DNA of 64,000 nt from Kribbella catacumbae DSM 19601. Its GTDB lineage: Bacteria > Actinomycetota > Actinomycetes > Propionibacteriales > Kribbellaceae. Positions 17,581-26,534 of this stretch are shown in pieces. The notes below the pieces were generated by a model. It was given only the letters and a program-made list of their open reading frames with translations, was not told the origin of the DNA and made no database searches. Position numbers and translations under genes: made by a program. Every line of letters begins with the position of its first letter. The first letter of the stretch is position 1. The stretch lies in contig NZ_AQUZ01000027.1 of the NCBI RefSeq assembly GCF_000372465.1, positions 1 through 64,000 of the forward strand, written 5' to 3'.

Positions 17581-18915
17581 ATGACGTCACGTACAGCGCG
17601 CCGCCGGGTGCTCGTTGCCGTCGCGGCAGCGATGGTTCCCGTGCTCGCGGCGTGCGGCGGGAACGCCGCCACCAGTTCCGGAGACGCCGGCAAGGTCGAC
17701 GGAAGTTCCATCGTCTTCACCACCATCACCGCGCTCGAACCGCAGTTCAAGAAGTACGCCGAGGCGTACACCAAGCAGTTCCCCGACCGCTTGGTCGAGG
17801 TCCGCAGTACGACGGACAAGCCCGACGAGTACGCGCAGCAACTGGCGACCGCGCGTCTGAGCGGTGAACTGCCGGACGTCTTCTTCAACGTGGACTTCCT
17901 GGCCGACACGCTGGCGACCAACAACGTCACCCTGGACCTGGCTCCGGGGCTGAAGGAAGGCAAGCTCGCCGGCCTCACCGCCGACTCGTTCCTTCCGCAG
18001 TTCGTCGGTCAGTACCGGCCGCTCGCGAAGCCGGAGCAGATCACCGGCCTGCCGGTGAGTGCCGACTCGGTGGGGCTGTTCTACAACAAGTCCCTGTTCG
18101 ACCAGCTCGGGGTCAAGGAGTACCCGAAGGCGGACTGGACCTGGGAGGACATGCTGCGGGTCGGCCAGGAACTCCAGGCCAAGGGCGGCGGCAAAATCAC
18201 CGGCCTGGCCGCTCCGCTCGGTGACGGCAGCGCGCAGATCGTCTACGGCCCGGTCATCAAGGCGTTCGGTGGCTCGGTCTACGACGCGAAGACCGGCAAG
18301 TCCGGCATCGGTCAGCCGGAGGCGATCAAGGCGTGGAAGCTGATGCTCAGCGCCTACGGCACCGCCTCCGGCGCCTACACCACGACGACGGACGACCCGA
18401 AGCTCAGTTTCGGCTCGGGCAAGGTCGCCATGGCCATCGCCTCACGTGGCTCGGTTCCGCAGGTCAAGACGACGCTCGTCAACGCGAAGTGGGACGTGCA
18501 GGTTCTCCCGACGATCGACGGCAAGTCGACCGCCGGCGGCGGGTCGTACGGGCTGTCGATCTCCCAGACCAGCAAGAACCAGGATGCCGCATGGGCGTTC
18601 CTGAGCTGGTTCTACGACACCAAGACCGGCATGAAGGTCGCCCAGGACGTCGGTGGCGTCATTCCGCCGACCGACGACGGTATCGACAACGGCACCTGGA
18701 AGGACGGCACCCCGCCGGACAACATCGCCGTCTTCGGCGAGTCGGCGCGGACCGCGGTTCTGCTCACCGCCATGCCGGGCTCGACGTCGACCGTGATGGC
18801 CGACGCCACGAAGAAGGCGACCCAGGAGGTCCTGCTGAAGAAGCGCTCCGTCGAGGATGCTTTCGCCGAAGCGGAGAAGACCGTCAACGCGGCCATCGCC
18901 AAGCAGGCCAAGTAA
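17581..18915 (+). CDS. Sugar ABC transporter substrate-binding lipoprotein (CUT1)
   Basis: A 444-residue extracellular solute-binding protein of family 1. It has a basic n-region, a hydrophobic stretch and the lipobox LAAC with Cys25, followed by a Gly/Ser/Ala-rich linker. The mature part has SBP features such as GLPVSADSVGLFYNKSLFD and YPKADWTWEDMLRVG. It would capture an oligosaccharide and deliver it to the two permeases encoded next. The ATG at 17581 follows GGAAGGAAGG. The tandem operators at 17456-17481 control it. Substrate is inferred from the flanking GH78 enzymes to be a rhamnose-containing sugar. Confidence 0.88.
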   Translation: MTSRTARRRVLVAVAAAMVPVLAACGGNAATSSGDAGKVDGSSIVFTTITALEPQFKKYAEAYTKQFPDRLVEVRSTTDKPDEYAQQLATARLSGELPDVFFNVDFLADTLATNNVTLDLAPGLKEGKLAGLTADSFLPQFVGQYRPLAKPEQITGLPVSADSVGLFYNKSLFDQLGVKEYPKADWTWEDMLRVGQELQAKGGGKITGLAAPLGDGSAQIVYGPVIKAFGGSVYDAKTGKSGIGQPEAIKAWKLMLSAYGTASGAYTTTTDDPKLSFGSGKVAMAIASRGSVPQVKTTLVNAKWDVQVLPTIDGKSTAGGGSYGLSISQTSKNQDAAWAFLSWFYDTKTGMKVAQDVGGVIPPTDDGIDNGTWKDGTPPDNIAVFGESARTAVLLTAMPGSTSTVMADATKKATQEVLLKKRSVEDAFAEAEKTVNAAIAKQAK

Positions 18916-18924
18916 CTAACGGAT

Positions 18925-18948
18925 GACCCGGGGCGCCTCACCCGGGTC
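18925..18948 (+). terminator. Intercistronic hairpin between binding protein and permease genes
   Basis: An 8-bp GC-rich stem GACCCGGG/CCCGGGTC with an 8-base loop lies in the 54-base gap after the binding-protein stop. There is no T-run. Such hairpins in ABC operons usually protect or partly terminate the upstream message, so that more binding protein than permease is made. Confidence 0.5.
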
Positions 18949-18969
18949 TCCCTAGCATCGGAGATCGTA

Positions 18970-19923
18970 GTGCCGACCTCAACCCTGGATACCCCATCGC
19001 CTCGGCAGGACGAGGAGAAACGACCCCCGGACCGAAGTCACGGCTACCGGCGCGGCAGACGCATCGACACGCTCACCGCCGCCGCGTTTCTCACCCCGGG
19101 AATGCTGGCCTTCGCGCTCTTCGTGATCCTCCCGGCCGTGGGCGGCCTGGTGCTGACCTTTTTCCAGTGGGATCTGTTCAGCACACCGCGATGGGTCGGG
19201 CTCGAGAACATCATCCGGTTGTTCAGTGACGCCGAGATGTGGCAGGCGCTCGGGGTCACCGCCCTGTTCGTCGGAATGGGCGTCCTGCCGACGATCCTGA
19301 TCGGCTTCGTCCTGGCCGTCCTGGTCAACACGAAGCTGCCGGGGATCGCGGCCATCCGCGTCTTCTACTTCGCGCCGATGATCGCCTCGGCCGCGGTCTC
19401 CTCGCTGATCTGGGTCAACCTGTACAGCACGAACGGGCTGGTCAACCAGGCGCTGTCCTGGATCGGCGTCAACGGGCCGAACTGGCTGTCCGACCTGACC
19501 TGGGCCCGCCCCGCCCTGGTCATCATGATGATCTGGGGCGGTCTGCCCCTCGTCATCATCCTGTACCTCGCCGGGCTCCAGCGGGTGCCGGACGACGTCT
19601 ACGCCGCGGCCTCCCTCGACGGCGCGAGCAAGTGGCGCCAGGTCTGGTCGATGACCTGGCCGAACGTCTGGGGCACGACCGTCCTGATCGCCGTACTGCA
19701 GGCCGTCAGCTTCGTCAGCGGTTCGTTCGAGGTCGCGCTGATCATGACCGACGGTGGCCCGCTCGGCTCCACCCAGTCGATCGCGCTCTACTCGTACAAG
19801 GTCGCCTTCTCCCAGCGCGACATCGGCTACGCGAGCGCTCTGTCGCTGTTCCAACTCGTCCTGATGATCGCCATCGTGGTTCTCGTCCGCGGGATCGTGC
19901 GGTTCCGGAAGGAGCGCAGCTGA
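18970..19923 (+). CDS. Sugar ABC transporter permease (MalF-like)
   Basis: A 317-residue CUT1 inner-membrane permease with about six membrane helices. The EAA loop reads YAAASLDGASKWRQVWSMTWPN (residues about 213-234), the contact site for the ATPase. The first 40 residues are hydrophilic and charged. The GTG at 18970 is the best start upstream of the conserved part. The stop overlaps the next permease start (TGATG). No ABC ATPase gene lies in the locus, so the system probably uses a shared MsiK-type ATPase encoded elsewhere, as is usual for actinobacterial CUT1 importers. Confidence 0.87.
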   Translation: MPTSTLDTPSPRQDEEKRPPDRSHGYRRGRRIDTLTAAAFLTPGMLAFALFVILPAVGGLVLTFFQWDLFSTPRWVGLENIIRLFSDAEMWQALGVTALFVGMGVLPTILIGFVLAVLVNTKLPGIAAIRVFYFAPMIASAAVSSLIWVNLYSTNGLVNQALSWIGVNGPNWLSDLTWARPALVIMMIWGGLPLVIILYLAGLQRVPDDVYAAASLDGASKWRQVWSMTWPNVWGTTVLIAVLQAVSFVSGSFEVALIMTDGGPLGSTQSIALYSYKVAFSQRDIGYASALSLFQLVLMIAIVVLVRGIVRFRKERS

Positions 19924-20750
19924 TGCGTACGCCGCTGTCCCACAACGTCCTTCGCTACCTGGCGATCGTACTGGCCGGCCTGGTGATGGCCACCCCGCTG
20001 CTGTTCATGGTCTCCGGCTCGCTCAAGTCCGCCGCGGAGATCAACGCCTTCCCGCCGCCGTTGTTGCCCGAGACACCGATCTGGCAGAACTTCGCCGATG
20101 CCTGGAACTACCTGACCCCACGGGTCATCCTCAACACCTTCATCTTCAGCCTGGGCATCGTCGGCCTGCAGCTCCTGCTCTCGCTGCCCGCCGCCTTCGC
20201 GCTCGCGAAGATCCCCTTCAAGTGGGCGGCGGCGGTGGTCGCGGCGCTCGTCATACCGCTGTTCATCCCAGGCAACCTCACGCTGATCCCCCTGTTCGTC
20301 GTCACGTACCAGCTGGGGTGGCTCAACACCTATGCCGGCCTCATCATCCCGATGGCGGCCCAGTGCGCGTTCGCGATCCTGATGTTCCGGGAGTTCTTCG
20401 CGGGCCTCCCGGTCGGTCTGATCGAGGCGGCGCGTATCGACGGGGCGAGCTGGGGGCGGGTGCTGACCGCGATCGGCATTCCGCTGGCCAGGCCCGCGCT
20501 CGCCACCTTCTGCTCGATCAGCTTCCTGACGGCGTGGAACATGTACATCTGGCCGCAAGTCATCGCCCCGAACCCGGCCAACCGGGTGATCAACGTCGCG
20601 CTCGCGCCACTGGCCGGCGGTGAGAACTCGATGATCTCCCCGTCCGTCGGTCTGGCCGGCGCGGTGATCGCCATGCTGCCGGTGCTGATCGTCTTCATCG
20701 TGTTCCAGAAGTGGTACCTCAAGGGCATCGTCGGAACGGGTCTCGAGTGA
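19923..20750 (+). CDS. Sugar ABC transporter permease (MalG-like)
   Basis: A 275-residue partner of the preceding permease. It has six predicted helices and the EAA motif GLIEAARIDGASWGRVLTAIGIPLARP, followed by the usual MalG-type C-terminus. Start ATG 19923 overlaps the previous stop by one base, which implies translational coupling. Its own stop TGA overlaps the GTG of the downstream GH78 gene (GTGA), so binding protein, two permeases and a rhamnosidase form one transcription unit. Confidence 0.87.
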   Translation: MRTPLSHNVLRYLAIVLAGLVMATPLLFMVSGSLKSAAEINAFPPPLLPETPIWQNFADAWNYLTPRVILNTFIFSLGIVGLQLLLSLPAAFALAKIPFKWAAAVVAALVIPLFIPGNLTLIPLFVVTYQLGWLNTYAGLIIPMAAQCAFAILMFREFFAGLPVGLIEAARIDGASWGRVLTAIGIPLARPALATFCSISFLTAWNMYIWPQVIAPNPANRVINVALAPLAGGENSMISPSVGLAGAVIAMLPVLIVFIVFQKWYLKGIVGTGLE

Positions 20751-23308
20751 GCCATCGGTCGGGAGAAAGGGCCGTCATCACACGACTGCGCGCCGAGTAC
20801 CAAGACGTTGCCTTCGGCATCGGTTCGGCGGCCCCACGGCTGTCGTGGGGCCTCGAGTCCGCGCCGGACGGGTGGCGGTCGGATCGGTACGAGGTCCGGA
20901 TCGAGCGAGCCGATGCGAGCGTGGAGTCGGTGGTCGTCGAGTCCGGCGAACAACTCTTCGTACCGTGGCCGTTCACGCCCCTGAGCTCCCGTGAGCGCGT
21001 ACGAGTGAGTGTTCGAGTGGGTAGCGGTGACGCTTGGACCGAGGTCAGCGAGCCGCTCACCATCGAGGCCGGCCTGCTCGACCACCGGGAGTGGCAGCAG
21101 GACCTCATCAGCCCGTCGACCATCGGCGGCCTGGCCGACGGCGCTCCACTGTTGTTCGGCCGAGCCGACCTCACAGCGCAGCCGGTCTCGGCAAGGCTCT
21201 ACCTCACCGCCCACGGGATCGTGGAGTTCTCCATCAACGGCGTGCGGGTCGGTGACGACGTCTTCGCGCCGGGCTGGACGGCGTACGAGAAGCGCTTGCG
21301 GTACCGCGCGTACGACGTCACAGGCCTGCTGCGTAAGGGATCCAACAGCCTCCAGGCGCTGCTGGGCAACGGTTGGTACCGCGGTCAGCTCGTGTGGCCG
21401 GGGAACCGGTCGAGCTACGGCGATCGCCTCGCCGTACTCGCCCAGCTCGAGGTCACCTACGCCGATGGAACACGGCAGACCCTCGGAACGGACTCCAGCT
21501 GGGGAGCCGTTCACAGCAGCATCCTGTTCGACGACTTCTACGACGGCCAGCGGCGCGATCTGCGGATCACCGATTCACCGGAGGGCAAGCCGGTCGACAC
21601 GGTCGATCTCCTCGACGGCGGGTTCGCCCGCCTCATCGCCCCGTCCGGTCCCCCGGTGCGGGTCACCGAGACGCTGCCCGCCGTACGGCTGCTGACCTCG
21701 CGGTCGGGCCGGACTCTCGTCGACTTCGGCCAGAACCTCGTGGGCTGGGTCCGGATCCGGGTCAACGGCGAAGCCGGGACCGAGGTCACCGTGCGGCACG
21801 CCGAGGTTCTCGAGTACGGCGAGCTCGGCGTCCGCCCGCTCCGCAGCGCGAAGGCGACCTGTACGTACACGCTGGCCGGCGACGCGGTGGAGATTCTTCA
21901 ACCCACCTTCACCTTCAACGGATTCCGGTACGCCGAGATCGAGGGCGTCCCGGACCTGGCGCTCGACGACGTCGAGGCCCTGGTGCTCGGTACCGATCTG
22001 CGCCGTACCGGCTGGTTCGAGTCGTCGGACTATCGCGTCGATCGCCTGCACGAGAACGTGGTGTGGAGCATGCGGGGCAACTTCCTCGCGCTGCCGACGG
22101 ACTGCCCACAGCGCGACGAGCGGCTCGGGTGGACCGGCGACATCCAGGTCTTCTCCCCCACCGCGACCTTCCTGTTCGACACCGCCGGATTCCTCTCGGA
22201 GTGGCTCGGCGATCTGTCGGCCGAGCAGAAGGCGGACGGCGGCGTTCCCTTCGTGATCCCGGACGTCCTGCGGGAACCCGATCCCGCGGCCGCCGCCTGG
22301 AGCGACGCCGCCACGATCGTTCCCGACGCGGTGCACCTCGCGTACGGCGACGCCGGCGTCCTCGAGCGGCAGTACCCGTCGATGCGGGCCTGGGTCGAGA
22401 AGGTGCGCGGCATCGTCGGCGAGGACCTGCTGTGGTCCACCGGACCACAGTTCGGCGACTGGCTCGACCCGACGGCTCCGCCGGACGACGCGGCGAAGGC
22501 CCAGGCCGACCCGGCCGTCGTCGCGACCGCGTACTTCGCCCGTTCCGCCGGCATCCTCGCGCGGTCGGCCACGTTGCTGGGGCGGCACGACGATGCCGAG
22601 GACTACGCGCGGCTGGAGCAGGACGTGCGCGCGGCGTTCATCGCGGCGTACGTCAGCGAAGACGGCCTGGTGCGCAGTGACTGCCAGACCGTGTATGCGC
22701 TCGCCATCGTGAACGACCTCTTCGCCGACGAGCGCCAGCGGGTCGGTGCCGGCGATCGGCTCGCGGAGCTCGTCCGCGCGGCCGGCTACCAGGTCAGTAC
22801 TGGGTTCGTCGGGACGCCGGTCATCCTCGATGCGCTGTCGACAGCCGGCCGGCCGGAACTCGCCTATCGCATGCTGCTGGAGGAGTCCCGCCCGTCGTGG
22901 CTGTATGCCGTCGCGATGGGAGCGACGACGGTGTGGGAGCGCTGGGACTCGATGCTGCCGGACGGATCGATCAATCCGGGCGAGATGACCTCGTTCAACC
23001 ACTATGCCTACGGCGCGGTCGCCGACTGGCTGCACCGCCGCGTGGCCGGACTCGCGCCGACCTCACCGGGGTACCGCACGATCGAGGTGCGTCCGCTCGT
23101 GACGGGCGACCTGTCGGGCGCCGCGGCCAGGCACCTGTCGCCGTACGGCGAGATCGCGGTCGGGTGGCGTTGCGAGGGCGACCGGTTCGAGCTGTCGCTG
23201 ACGACGCCGTACGGCGTGAGCGCCGACGTGTGGTTGCCGGGGTCATCCACCTCGGTGGAAGTTGGCCACGGCAACCACACGTTCAGCTCGGTGCTAAAGC
23301 TCGTCTGA
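20747..23308 (+). CDS. GH78 alpha-L-rhamnosidase, cytoplasmic
   Basis: An 853-residue GH78 enzyme of ordinary family length. The N-terminal domain begins TRLRAEYQDVAFGIG, an Alpha-L-rhamnosidase_N domain has YLTAHGIVEFSINGVRVGDD, and the barrel carries LPTDCPQRDERLGWTGD near residue 450 with the catalytic acid. WERWDSMLPDG and FNHYAYGAVADWLHRR follow. It differs clearly from the 1065-residue GH78 at 14.1-17.3 kb, so the two probably split linkages or chain positions. The GTG at 20747 is coupled to the permease stop. The 3' end overlaps the convergent glycosidase gene by 15 bases. Confidence 0.88.
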   Translation: MSHRSGERAVITRLRAEYQDVAFGIGSAAPRLSWGLESAPDGWRSDRYEVRIERADASVESVVVESGEQLFVPWPFTPLSSRERVRVSVRVGSGDAWTEVSEPLTIEAGLLDHREWQQDLISPSTIGGLADGAPLLFGRADLTAQPVSARLYLTAHGIVEFSINGVRVGDDVFAPGWTAYEKRLRYRAYDVTGLLRKGSNSLQALLGNGWYRGQLVWPGNRSSYGDRLAVLAQLEVTYADGTRQTLGTDSSWGAVHSSILFDDFYDGQRRDLRITDSPEGKPVDTVDLLDGGFARLIAPSGPPVRVTETLPAVRLLTSRSGRTLVDFGQNLVGWVRIRVNGEAGTEVTVRHAEVLEYGELGVRPLRSAKATCTYTLAGDAVEILQPTFTFNGFRYAEIEGVPDLALDDVEALVLGTDLRRTGWFESSDYRVDRLHENVVWSMRGNFLALPTDCPQRDERLGWTGDIQVFSPTATFLFDTAGFLSEWLGDLSAEQKADGGVPFVIPDVLREPDPAAAAWSDAATIVPDAVHLAYGDAGVLERQYPSMRAWVEKVRGIVGEDLLWSTGPQFGDWLDPTAPPDDAAKAQADPAVVATAYFARSAGILARSATLLGRHDDAEDYARLEQDVRAAFIAAYVSEDGLVRSDCQTVYALAIVNDLFADERQRVGAGDRLAELVRAAGYQVSTGFVGTPVILDALSTAGRPELAYRMLLEESRPSWLYAVAMGATTVWERWDSMLPDGSINPGEMTSFNHYAYGAVADWLHRRVAGLAPTSPGYRTIEVRPLVTGDLSGAAARHLSPYGEIAVGWRCEGDRFELSLTTPYGVSADVWLPGSSTSVEVGHGNHTFSSVLKLV

Positions 23309-26296
23309 ACCGATCCGCACCGTCTTGCCCGACTTGTACCGGCGCCTGACCGCGACGCCCTTGCCGGTCACGGTGACCGTGTCGCGGGTGACCTGCACCT
23401 CGAGTTGCCGTCCGCGCCAGTGGAGGTTGCGGACGCCGGCGTTGGACAGGGCCGACGGCAGGTTCGGGGTGATGACGAGAGCCTCCGGCTCGGCTTCGAC
23501 CCCGACGAAGGCGTACAGGAAGCTGGCCGGCGCCAGTCCGCTCTCGGGGAACGGGATGTCCGTTCCGACCGAGTGTGCGCCGCCCGGCGTGTCGACCGTG
23601 CCCTCGCCGCGGTACAGCGGTCCACCGCCGCAGATGTGGTCGGGTTCGCTCCACCGGTCGAGGATGGCCGTCATCCGGGCCCACGCGTCATCGGCGGATC
23701 GGTAGCGGGCGCGCGCCATCACATCGAATCCCGAGGTGTAGAGGATGGCTCCGCCGTCCTGCACCTCTTCTCCCCAGGGCGTCGTGAGGTGGGTCAGGAA
23801 GAACCAGTAGCTGTTGCGCCGCGTCGTCGACCTCGGAGCGAAGACCCACTTCGAGTAGATGTCGGCGGGTCCCTCGAAATACTCGCCGAGTGCCACCACG
23901 TACCTGTTCGACGCGTCGGTCGCGGGCAACGCGTCGGCGTATGCCCTCGCGCCGGGCACGCTCTTTGCCGTCGACCACCAGGCGAGCGTTCCGGTGACCT
24001 GGGAGACCTCCAGGTAGTACACGCCCGCCGGTTGCTTCGGCAGGTCGAGGTGCGCCACCCGGCCGTCGAACCAGTCGCTGAACTTCCGTTCCGCGATCTT
24101 GACCGGAGCCTCACCAGGCAGGCCACGGTAGAGCGTCATGGTGAACGCGGCACCGCGCTCGGCGTAGGTGGCGAACCGCGCCGCGACGCTGACGAACTCG
24201 GCAGCCGCCGTGAAGCTCTGCCCCAGCGTGTGGCCGGCGGTGATTTTCGGAGCCAGGCCGCCCTCTTCGATCTGGACGACCGCTTCCTGCAGCTCGGTCC
24301 GGCCGTGGTCCAGCCACTCGAAGATCCGTGCTGCCTGGTCCTGGGTCGGGAGGCCGAACGACGCCGCCTCGAGATTGACGTAGGTCGAGCCGTAGTCGTG
24401 AGCGACACCGTCGGCGTCGATGGACTGCACGTACCGGCCGGCCGTCCCGTTCCAGAACAAGGTGTTGTAGCGATGACGCGTCAGCTTGCGCACGGTCCGC
24501 AGCTCGTCGGCCCTGGCCGCGCCTCCGACGTGCTCCTCGAGCTGGGCCATCGCCTCGAGCGCGCCGTAGAAGTAGGCGTTGAGGAAAGCGTCCTGATACC
24601 CGAACGACGTGACGTCCCAGTAGTTGGAGGGCAGATAGCCGTCCCGGCCGCTGTGGTCGGGCGAGTCGATCGTGACGATCCCACTCTTGCCGCCGAGCGA
24701 GTCGAGGTAGAAGTTCATCGCCCGACGGACTCGCGGCAGCATCGTGGCGAGGAAGTCGGCGTCACCCGTCCACGAGTAGTACCGCCAGGCGCCGAGGATG
24801 TACATCGCGTTGGAGCTGAAGTGCCGGGCGTCGAACAGCTTCGGATCGGGAAACGGCCACTCGGCCCGATCCGACCATGACCAGACGTACCCGTCGGGTT
24901 CCAGCTGCGTGTTCAACAGGGAGTCGGCCTGCGCCCCACGGCCCGCCGTCCCGGTCCAGTCCAGGATGCGCCCGTTCCAGTCGGCCCAGTCCATCGCGTG
25001 CCCGCTGAAGCGGAAGCTGAACGCACGCTCCCAGTAGAAGGAGGACAGCTGCGACGCCCTGCGCTGATCGGAGGCCGTGAACACCGGGAAGACCGCCGGC
25101 AGCGCGTCCGAATGCGGCTGGACCTCCACCGCGAGCGATCGCGCGATGGTCTGCGCCGCGTCCGCGGTGCCGGAGTTGAGCGACATCACCATCGACTGGG
25201 CGGTCATCGTGCCGTCGAGGACCGGTTCGTTGCCGGTGAACCGCAAGTCGTACGGGCCGTTGCCTCCGGCCGTCACCGCCTTCGATCCCGACACCGGGTT
25301 CGTCCAGGCGTCCCGGCGCTTCAGCTGCTCCGACGGCATGTAGACGCCCTGGTCGCCGTAGAAGCGGTTGAACAGCACCCCGTCCGCCGCGGCGACGGAG
25401 TACCCGTCGCGGCGCCACGAGGTGGTCAGCGTCAGGCCGGGATCGGCCCGCGGGTCGGTCTTCCACTGAATGTCGTACGCCATCGCCAGGTTCCGGCCGG
25501 ACAGGTCCAGCTTCCACGACGCGATGCCGTCGACGTTGAAGCCCGCCACGTCGATCGTCATGGTGCGATCCGCCTGCACCTGACGGTCCTGGTACGCCGA
25601 GCCGCCCACGTTGACCGTCGTCGCGCCGAGCCGGCTCCACCAGCCGGGGGTCCCCGCGGTGTGGGAGATCTCCAGGTAGTAGGACCCGGCGGGCTGATCC
25701 GGGACGTCGAGGTAGGCCCATCCGTTGTCCTGCAGCGGGTTCACCTCGCGCGTGGCGATCTCGGTGAGACCGGTCGCCGGGGTCCCCGCGAAGAGCGTCA
25801 TCCGCAGGCCTGCGTTGTTGCTGCTCCAAGTGGGAAACTGGCCGCCGACGCGGGTGAACCGGTACATCGACGCGGTGAACGACTGGCCGATCGTGTGACC
25901 GGCGTTGAGCGGGACGGGTGAGTTGGTTTGCGCCTGCTTGAGGCTCTTTGCCGACGGCAACTGAATGCCCGCCAGGCTCAGCGACGTCCCGGTCGCCGTC
26001 CAGGAGACGTCCTTGTTGAACCCGGCGTCGAAGAAGTCGGTCGCGCCGAGGAACACCGAGCCGAACGACGTGGGTTGGTACTGGCCGGACCCGGCCGGAT
26101 CACAGGCGAACCGGGTGAGCTTCCCGTACGCGCCGGAAAGACTGATGAATCCATTCTCCAGCTGGTAGGTCTCGGCCGTTGTCGCCGTGGCCTGGAGGGG
26201 GCGTGCCATCCCGCTCGCGGCCAGGAGCAGGCCACTGCCCGCCCCCTGGAGGAAGAGGCGCCGACTAGGGCGGAAGCGTTTGTTGCCCATGGCCAT
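23294..26296 (-). CDS. Tat-exported six-hairpin glycosidase with duplicated beta-sandwich module
   Basis: A 1000-residue secreted protein. The N-terminus has a Tat signal (SRRLFLQGAGSG) and an Ala-rich cleavage region. The central part (about residues 440-690) has the (alpha/alpha)6 features ARHFSSNAMYILGAWRYYSW, NYWDVTSFGYQDAFLNAYF and TYVNLEAASFGLP, seen in six-hairpin glycosidases related to GH78/GH63/GH15. A module of about 100 residues starting AGHTxGQSFTA and ending near YYLE(I/V)S occurs twice, at about 132-235 and 685-787. The second copy interrupts the barrel region. ATG 26296 follows GGAGATCCCC. A LacI-type operator lies 100 bases upstream. Probably releases sugars from plant glycans outside the cell. 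Exact family and linkage unknown. Confidence 0.72.
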   Translation of the reverse strand: MAMGNKRFRPSRRLFLQGAGSGLLLAASGMARPLQATATTAETYQLENGFISLSGAYGKLTRFACDPAGSGQYQPTSFGSVFLGATDFFDAGFNKDVSWTATGTSLSLAGIQLPSAKSLKQAQTNSPVPLNAGHTIGQSFTASMYRFTRVGGQFPTWSSNNAGLRMTLFAGTPATGLTEIATREVNPLQDNGWAYLDVPDQPAGSYYLEISHTAGTPGWWSRLGATTVNVGGSAYQDRQVQADRTMTIDVAGFNVDGIASWKLDLSGRNLAMAYDIQWKTDPRADPGLTLTTSWRRDGYSVAAADGVLFNRFYGDQGVYMPSEQLKRRDAWTNPVSGSKAVTAGGNGPYDLRFTGNEPVLDGTMTAQSMVMSLNSGTADAAQTIARSLAVEVQPHSDALPAVFPVFTASDQRRASQLSSFYWERAFSFRFSGHAMDWADWNGRILDWTGTAGRGAQADSLLNTQLEPDGYVWSWSDRAEWPFPDPKLFDARHFSSNAMYILGAWRYYSWTGDADFLATMLPRVRRAMNFYLDSLGGKSGIVTIDSPDHSGRDGYLPSNYWDVTSFGYQDAFLNAYFYGALEAMAQLEEHVGGAARADELRTVRKLTRHRYNTLFWNGTAGRYVQSIDADGVAHDYGSTYVNLEAASFGLPTQDQAARIFEWLDHGRTELQEAVVQIEEGGLAPKITAGHTLGQSFTAAAEFVSVAARFATYAERGAAFTMTLYRGLPGEAPVKIAERKFSDWFDGRVAHLDLPKQPAGVYYLEVSQVTGTLAWWSTAKSVPGARAYADALPATDASNRYVVALGEYFEGPADIYSKWVFAPRSTTRRNSYWFFLTHLTTPWGEEVQDGGAILYTSGFDVMARARYRSADDAWARMTAILDRWSEPDHICGGGPLYRGEGTVDTPGGAHSVGTDIPFPESGLAPASFLYAFVGVEAEPEALVITPNLPSALSNAGVRNLHWRGRQLEVQVTRDTVTVTGKGVAVRRRYKSGKTVRIGSDEL

Positions 26297-26396
26297 GGGG
26301 ATCTCCAGTCGTTCGTTCGCGGAGTGATCGTGGCAGGTCGAAATCCACAATGACCGCGTCGGAGGGGCGTCGGAAACGCCAGTCACTGAGGGGAAT

Positions 26397-26408
26397 TGAA
26401 AGCTTTCA
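26397..26408. promoter_or_regulatory. LacI-type operator TGAAAGCTTTCA
   Basis: A third perfect copy of the palindrome found twice at 17456-17481. It lies between two divergent Tat-exported glycosidase genes, 101 bases upstream of the minus-strand start and 127 bases upstream of the plus-strand start. It ties both to the same repressor as the importer operon. Confidence 0.72.
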
Positions 26409-26534
26409 GGTAGAGTCACAGACGAGCCCAGCACTGTCAACCATCTGAGCCCCGGCGCCGGCTGGTCCGACCGGTTCCGGTCACTCTCCGCGGATCCATC
26501 GACCGCCGACGTATCGCGCTGCTAGGAAGGCGAC

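Noticed and set aside
23405..25921. Plus-strand frames of 300-490 codons opposite the secreted glycosidase
   Set aside because: Antisense shadows of the 1000-residue gene, rich in Arg, Val and Gly, without domains or ribosome binding sites.
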